In this document: positions 61,524 through 64,000 of the stretch, in pieces | Numbering within the stretch: the first letter of the stretch is position 1 | Layout of the letters: the number at the start of each line of letters is the position of its first letter | Source of the DNA: Nocardia transvalensis NBRC 15921 | Lineage (GTDB): Bacteria; Actinomycetota; Actinomycetes; Mycobacteriales; Mycobacteriaceae | Assembly (NCBI RefSeq): GCF_000308875.1 | Contig: NZ_BAGL01000050.1 | Coordinates: forward strand, 1-64,000 | Direction: 5' to 3' | DNA: 64,000 nt | The notes under the pieces: generated by a model | The model's input: only the letters and a program-made list of their open reading frames with translations | What the model was told of the DNA's origin: nothing | The model's database searches: none | Translations under genes and position numbers: made by a program

Positions 61524-62378
61524 TCAGGTGGTCGCCACCAGGATCTGCTCCGACTCCGCCGGACGCAGGCCGTCGGGGCGACCGTCGAAATAGCGTCGGA
61601 TCAGGTCGGCCGACGAGATGTGCCGGGCCGCCGCGAAACCGCTCTCCTTGGCCAGCGCCAGGATCTCGTCCGGCGTGAAGAAGCTGATGAACGGTGTGCC
61701 GGAAGCTCGGGCGCCGTCCTCGGCGAACCGGCGCAGGCGCTGCTCGTCCGCGCCGACCGAGTCCAGCGGCAGCATGAACGTCGTCGCCAGCGTGGAGCCG
61801 GGGGCGAGCGCCGAGATCTGGCGCAAGGTAGCCGTATTCGCCTCCAGCGTCAGATACATGGTGACGCCCGTGGAGGCCACGAAGGCCGGGCGGCCCGGAT
61901 CGAACCCGGCGGCCGTCAGCCGGTCCCACCACGAATCCCGTTCGAAATCGACCGGAACCAGCCGCAACCAGTCGGGGACGCCCAGGCCGACGTCGAGCAG
62001 ACGCTGCCGTTTCCACGCCTGCGGACCAGGCTGGTCGACCTCGAAAACCGTGAGCCGATCGGCGAATTCGGGCCGGCGTTGCACGAAGGTGTCGAGCCCA
62101 GCGCCCAGCAGGACGTACTGGTCGACCCCGGTGCCGACCTGCTCGGCCAGCAGATCCTCGATACAGCGCGCCCGCGCCAGGACGCCCGCGCGCATCGGGG
62201 CGGTGCGGGCCGGATCCATATCCGGCCGCCGCTCCCAGCCGTCCTCGGGATCGGCGAGGCGCAACCCGATCTCGTCGTCGAAAACGTAAGGCGCGGAATC
62301 GACTCGGCGGTGCATGGCCCGCCAGAGTGCCACCCGGATCGCGGTGTGGTCCGGCGCGGCGGTCGGATCATCCGGCAC
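61524..62378 (-). CDS. SAM-dependent methyltransferase, leucine-carboxyl-methyltransferase (LCM/PF04072) type
   Basis: A 284-aa O-methyltransferase of the family related to leucine carboxyl methyltransferase, abundant in mycolate actinobacteria. It opens with TAIRVALWRAMHRRVDSAPY. The SAM site is YVLLGAGLDTFVQRRPE with the acidic strand end VFEVDQPGPQ, and GVTMYLTLEAN follows. GTG 62378 has GAGGA upstream and starts 5 bp after the VOC gene stop, so it belongs to the RHH-VOC-methyltransferase operon; the longer frame from 62414 would overlap VOC. Its substrate is unknown. Confidence 0.85.
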   Translation of the reverse strand: MPDDPTAAPDHTAIRVALWRAMHRRVDSAPYVFDDEIGLRLADPEDGWERRPDMDPARTAPMRAGVLARARCIEDLLAEQVGTGVDQYVLLGAGLDTFVQRRPEFADRLTVFEVDQPGPQAWKRQRLLDVGLGVPDWLRLVPVDFERDSWWDRLTAAGFDPGRPAFVASTGVTMYLTLEANTATLRQISALAPGSTLATTFMLPLDSVGADEQRLRRFAEDGARASGTPFISFFTPDEILALAKESGFAAARHISSADLIRRYFDGRPDGLRPAESEQILVATT

Positions 62379-62383
62379 AGTCC

Positions 62384-62725
62384 TCACTCCTTTCCGGGCG
62401 CTTGCAGGGTCCACGTCCGCCCGTCGGGATCGCGGACGGTCATCTCCTGGGTGCCGTAGTGGGTCTGCTCGAAATCGGTCACGACCTCGACATCCGCGCC
62501 GGGCCGCCGATCCGTCCCGGCGACCTTCAGAACCAGTTGCGCGCCGGGCTTTTCGGCCGGTGGAACCTCCGCCACGAAGATCGACGGCCCGTCACTGTTA
62601 CGAAACTGACCCGAGTTGTGGTCCGTCTCGAACTCGAGCTCGAACCCCAGCCCGCGCAGGAACCGGGCGGTCTTCCCCCAATTGTGTGTCGTCAGAAATA
62701 CGGCATCGATGCCCTCGGTCGTCAT
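62384..62725 (-). CDS. VOC-fold (glyoxalase/bleomycin-resistance-like) protein
   Basis: A 113-aa single vicinal-oxygen-chelate domain: DAVFLTTHNWGKTARFLRGLGF opens the first beta-alpha-beta module, and MTVRDPDGRTWTLQAPG closes the second. It resembles the antibiotic-binding/extradiol-like VOC proteins and may act as a small dimeric enzyme or binding protein. Start ATG 62725 is 1 bp after the RHH stop (TGACATG), so translation is coupled. The next gene in the operon encodes a methyltransferase. Confidence 0.85.
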   Translation of the reverse strand: MTTEGIDAVFLTTHNWGKTARFLRGLGFELEFETDHNSGQFRNSDGPSIFVAEVPPAEKPGAQLVLKVAGTDRRPGADVEVVTDFEQTHYGTQEMTVRDPDGRTWTLQAPGKE

Positions 62726-62726
62726 G

Positions 62727-62894
62727 TCAGTCCTTTCCGTCCGCGTGCTCGTCGGTGTCGTCGAGATACGTCCGCAGCGCCTCGGCGACCAGCGCCGACA
62801 ACGACATACCCGACTCGATCGCCCGGAACTTGACCTGCTTGATCAGCCCGACCGGCAGATAGACGTTGAACTGCTTCACATCTTCGTCGCCCAC
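62727..62894 (-). CDS. Small ribbon-helix-helix (CopG/Arc-like) DNA-binding protein
   Basis: A 55-aa gene recovered by reading the minus strand from GTG 62894. The product has a beta strand with [15 protein letters not shown], then the two helices KFRAIESGM and [15 protein letters not shown], the RHH fold. The ribbon and helices follow the CopG pattern; the tail is acidic. It is the first gene of an operon with VOC and methyltransferase genes, and an octamer repeat array starts 7 bp upstream of its start codon, the usual position of an RHH autoregulatory operator. Confidence 0.82.
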   Translation of the reverse strand: MGDEDVKQFNVYLPVGLIKQVKFRAIESGMSLSALVAEALRTYLDDTDEHADGKD

Positions 62895-62900
62895 GCCCCA

Positions 62901-62923
62901 ATGCTAGCATGCTAGCATGCTAG
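62901..62923. repeat. Tandem self-complementary octamer array (TAGCATGC) at the RHH gene promoter
   Basis: The 23 bp from 62901 to 62923 are an uninterrupted run of the period-8 sequence ATGCTAGC, each unit self-complementary in overlap, so the run is palindromic as well as tandem. It lies 7 bp upstream of the RHH start codon. RHH dimers typically bind such short tandem sites cooperatively; this is probably the operator of the RHH-VOC-methyltransferase operon. Confidence 0.75.
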
Positions 62924-62963
62924 GTGCCGCACGGTGCAGCAGTTCGTCACGACGGACCGCGGT

Positions 62964-63182
62964 TCAGCGAGGTTGGAAGAATTCGAGCATTCGCTGGGCG
63001 GCGTCGGGCGCCATGAGCATCTTCTGGAGGTCCGCGGACATTCGGGCGGCGGTGCTGGTGCGTTCGAACATCTCGCGTTCGTATTCTTCGACGGCGGTGG
63101 GGAAGTCGTGTGGGTGCGCGGCCAGGGCGAGAGCGAGTGAGGCGCCGTCGAGCATCGCCACGACGGCATCCAGGCCCGCATT
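62964..63182 (-). pseudogene. C-terminal remnant of an FAD-dependent monooxygenase
   Basis: The minus-strand frame ending at 62964 reads AMLDGASLALALAAHPHDF, then VEEYEREMFERTSTAARMS and APDAAQRMLEFFQ, a close match to the last about 70 residues of TetX-like / aromatic-ring FAD hydroxylases (the GANLALLDGAELALALA helix and the C-terminal helices). Upstream of about 63182 the frame becomes unrelated, so the FAD-binding and substrate domains are missing. It is a truncated relic marking a past deletion or insertion boundary. Confidence 0.7.
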
Positions 63183-63526
63183 TCGAACTGACGCGCGGGC
63201 GGGCCCGTGCCTCCACATTCTCCGCCGTGTCGGTCGGCTGGCCGTCACGTGACATCGGCATGCGTCGGGTCCGTGAGTACGGACGGAACTGGTACGCGCG
63301 TACATGCGAGCACAGTTTTCGAGAGATTTCGTAGCTTATTCGTTTCGTTGGTAGTGACCAAACGTAAACGAAATAAAAGAGCAGTCGCGGAACGGTTTCC
63401 TCAATCCTGACCGCCGATAACGTTCACTTATCGGGGGTCAGACGTTTACGGATAGCCACACGGCTCCAGCGATTTCGTTTCGTGTTGTTCCGTTGGATTT
63501 GACGAAACCAACGCTACGATTTCCAG
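63181..63526. other. AT-richer intergenic region with inverted repeats
   Basis: This 346-bp gap is clearly lower in GC than the rest of the window. It contains GTTTCGTT/ACGAAAC-type motifs in both directions (about 63341-63372 and 63471-63516), CGTAAACG at 63363-63370 mirrored by CGTTTACG at 63443-63450, CGTTGG mirrored by CCAACG (63491-63513), and the hairpin listed at 63409. It probably holds the promoter and operators of the gene starting at 63527. No coding sequence is convincing. Confidence 0.6.
63409..63439. repeat. 12-bp inverted repeat (hairpin) in the AT-rich gap
   Basis: Arms 63409-63420 and 63428-63439 pair with one mismatch around the loop CGTTCAC; the inner CCGATAA/TTATCGG is perfect. 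It lies about 90 bp upstream of the next gene and could be an operator or the end of the truncated monooxygenase locus. Confidence 0.55.
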
Positions 63527-64000
63527 GTGTCGAACGTGTGTAGCTATCCGGGATGCGCCCGGCCCATCCCGCGCAACGGCGGCCCGGGGCGGCCGTCGGA
63601 ATACTGTGACCACCCGGACCACACCCGGTGGCGGGCATGGCGGGAGCGGCAGCGACGCCAGCAGGAGGCCGAGGCCCCGGAGCCCACCGTCACTGTGACG
63701 CAACAGGGTCCGGTGACGTCGGCGCGGCTACGGGCCGACGAACTGCTCGGACAGTTCCGTACGCTCGCCGAACAGCTGGGCGGCACGCTCACGTCGGCGG
63801 TCGCGGAACTGTCCACCCTCGCCGACCCCTCGGTCGCCGAGGCCCAGGTCCAGGCGGTGCAGGCCGATGCGGCGCGGCGCATCGCCGAAGCCGAGATGGC
63901 GACCGTCGCCGCGGAACAGGCGCGCCGCGAGGCCGAAGAGGCGCGCGACGCCGCCGAATCCGCCGCCGAGGACGCCGCGGCCGCCGCGGAGCAGGCCGAG
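63527..64000 (+). CDS. Zinc-finger/coiled-coil protein, 3' end outside the window
   Basis: From GTG 63527 the frame is open to the window end (158 residues visible). The first 30 residues contain CSYPGC and a CDHPDH cluster (Cys/His spacing suited to one zinc ion), followed by a basic Trp/Arg segment (TRWRAWRERQRRQQ). From about residue 65 it is an Ala/Glu/Arg-rich helix with heptad character (AARRIAEAEMATVAAEQARRE), that is, a long coiled coil. The layout resembles KfrA-like or replicon-associated DNA-binding proteins, but the specific family is not certain. It is 4 kb from the integrase and preceded by inverted repeats, consistent with a mobile-element gene. Confidence 0.7.
   Translation, partial: MSNVCSYPGCARPIPRNGGPGRPSEYCDHPDHTRWRAWRERQRRQQEAEAPEPTVTVTQQGPVTSARLRADELLGQFRTLAEQLGGTLTSAVAELSTLADPSVAEAQVQAVQADAARRIAEAEMATVAAEQARREAEEARDAAESAAEDAAAAAEQAE

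Noticed and set aside
62722..62910. 62-aa minus-strand frame
   Set aside because: An Arg/Gly-rich frame; another minus-strand frame in the same place (62727-62894) encodes a clear ribbon-helix-helix protein.
62901..62923. CRISPR-like repeat
   Set aside because: The 8-bp units are contiguous with no spacers and sit at a promoter.
62912..63181. 89-aa minus-strand frame over the monooxygenase remnant
   Set aside because: The frame ending at 62964 reads as a recognisable FAD-monooxygenase C-terminus; this one is Ser/Pro/Arg-rich noise.

Overview
The window is GC-rich actinobacterial DNA, most likely from a mycolic-acid-containing member of the Mycobacteriales, with Nocardia the best guess. The evidence is gene content: an antigen-85-like secreted acyltransferase, a cutinase-family protein, an MmpL transporter, a KasA/B-type ketoacyl-ACP synthase, a WXG/EspC-like pair, a DevR/DevS pair, a UdgX-type glycosylase and a bacterial nitric oxide synthase. 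I found no tRNA, rRNA or CRISPR array.

Layout. 0-14 kb holds a LytR-CpsA-Psr wall enzyme (5' end probably outside the window), a LexA-like repressor, three AraC regulators, a stress-type sigma factor, an HSL-type esterase, the antigen-85-like protein facing a secreted GH1 enzyme across a strong terminator, a bile-acid-type symporter with a TetR, a DUF2252 protein and a long-form GAPDH. 14.9-17.1 kb is a four-gene minus-strand operon encoding type VII-secretion-like substrates. 17.3-31.1 kb is a seven-gene minus-strand biosynthetic operon and is the most interesting part of the window. 31.4-45.9 kb has a SnoaL-like gene divergent from that operon, an MFS/TetR pair, MmpL, cutinase, GntR, an ABC1 kinase, a ketoacyl synthase, UdgX, nitric oxide synthase and a Baeyer-Villiger-type monooxygenase. 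45.9-50.6 kb is the DevS/DevR region with devS frameshifted, followed by a second GH1 paralogue. 50.8-54.6 kb couples a molybdenum sulfoxide-reductase-type enzyme to AMP nucleosidase. 54.7-64 kb is an accessory-looking stretch: SDR plus XRE regulator, a long inverted repeat, a shrunken membrane-protein gene, an HD hydrolase, a tyrosine recombinase, an EamA/LysR pair, a small ribbon-helix-helix (RHH) gene leading a VOC/methyltransferase operon, a monooxygenase remnant, an AT-richer region full of inverted repeats, and the start of a zinc-finger/coiled-coil gene.

The biosynthetic operon joins three things not normally described together. First is a single-module, fully reducing polyketide synthase (KS-AT-DH-ER-KR-ACP, no thioesterase). 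Second is an alpha-oxoamine synthase with a 3-ketosphinganine-reductase-like SDR, which is the logic of fumonisin and sphingoid-base assembly. Third is the DUF1702 / UnbU / UnbV trio otherwise known as enediyne accessory proteins. A UbiA-type prenyltransferase ends the operon. The divergent promoter carries six copies of a 13-bp element. My reading is a long-chain amino-ketone or amino-alcohol lipid whose chain is modified by the enediyne-type cassette; the product is unknown.

Starts were moved downstream of the longest reading frame where a ribosome binding site or the family's usual N-terminus supported it. All domain calls are by eye from motifs; no database search was run.
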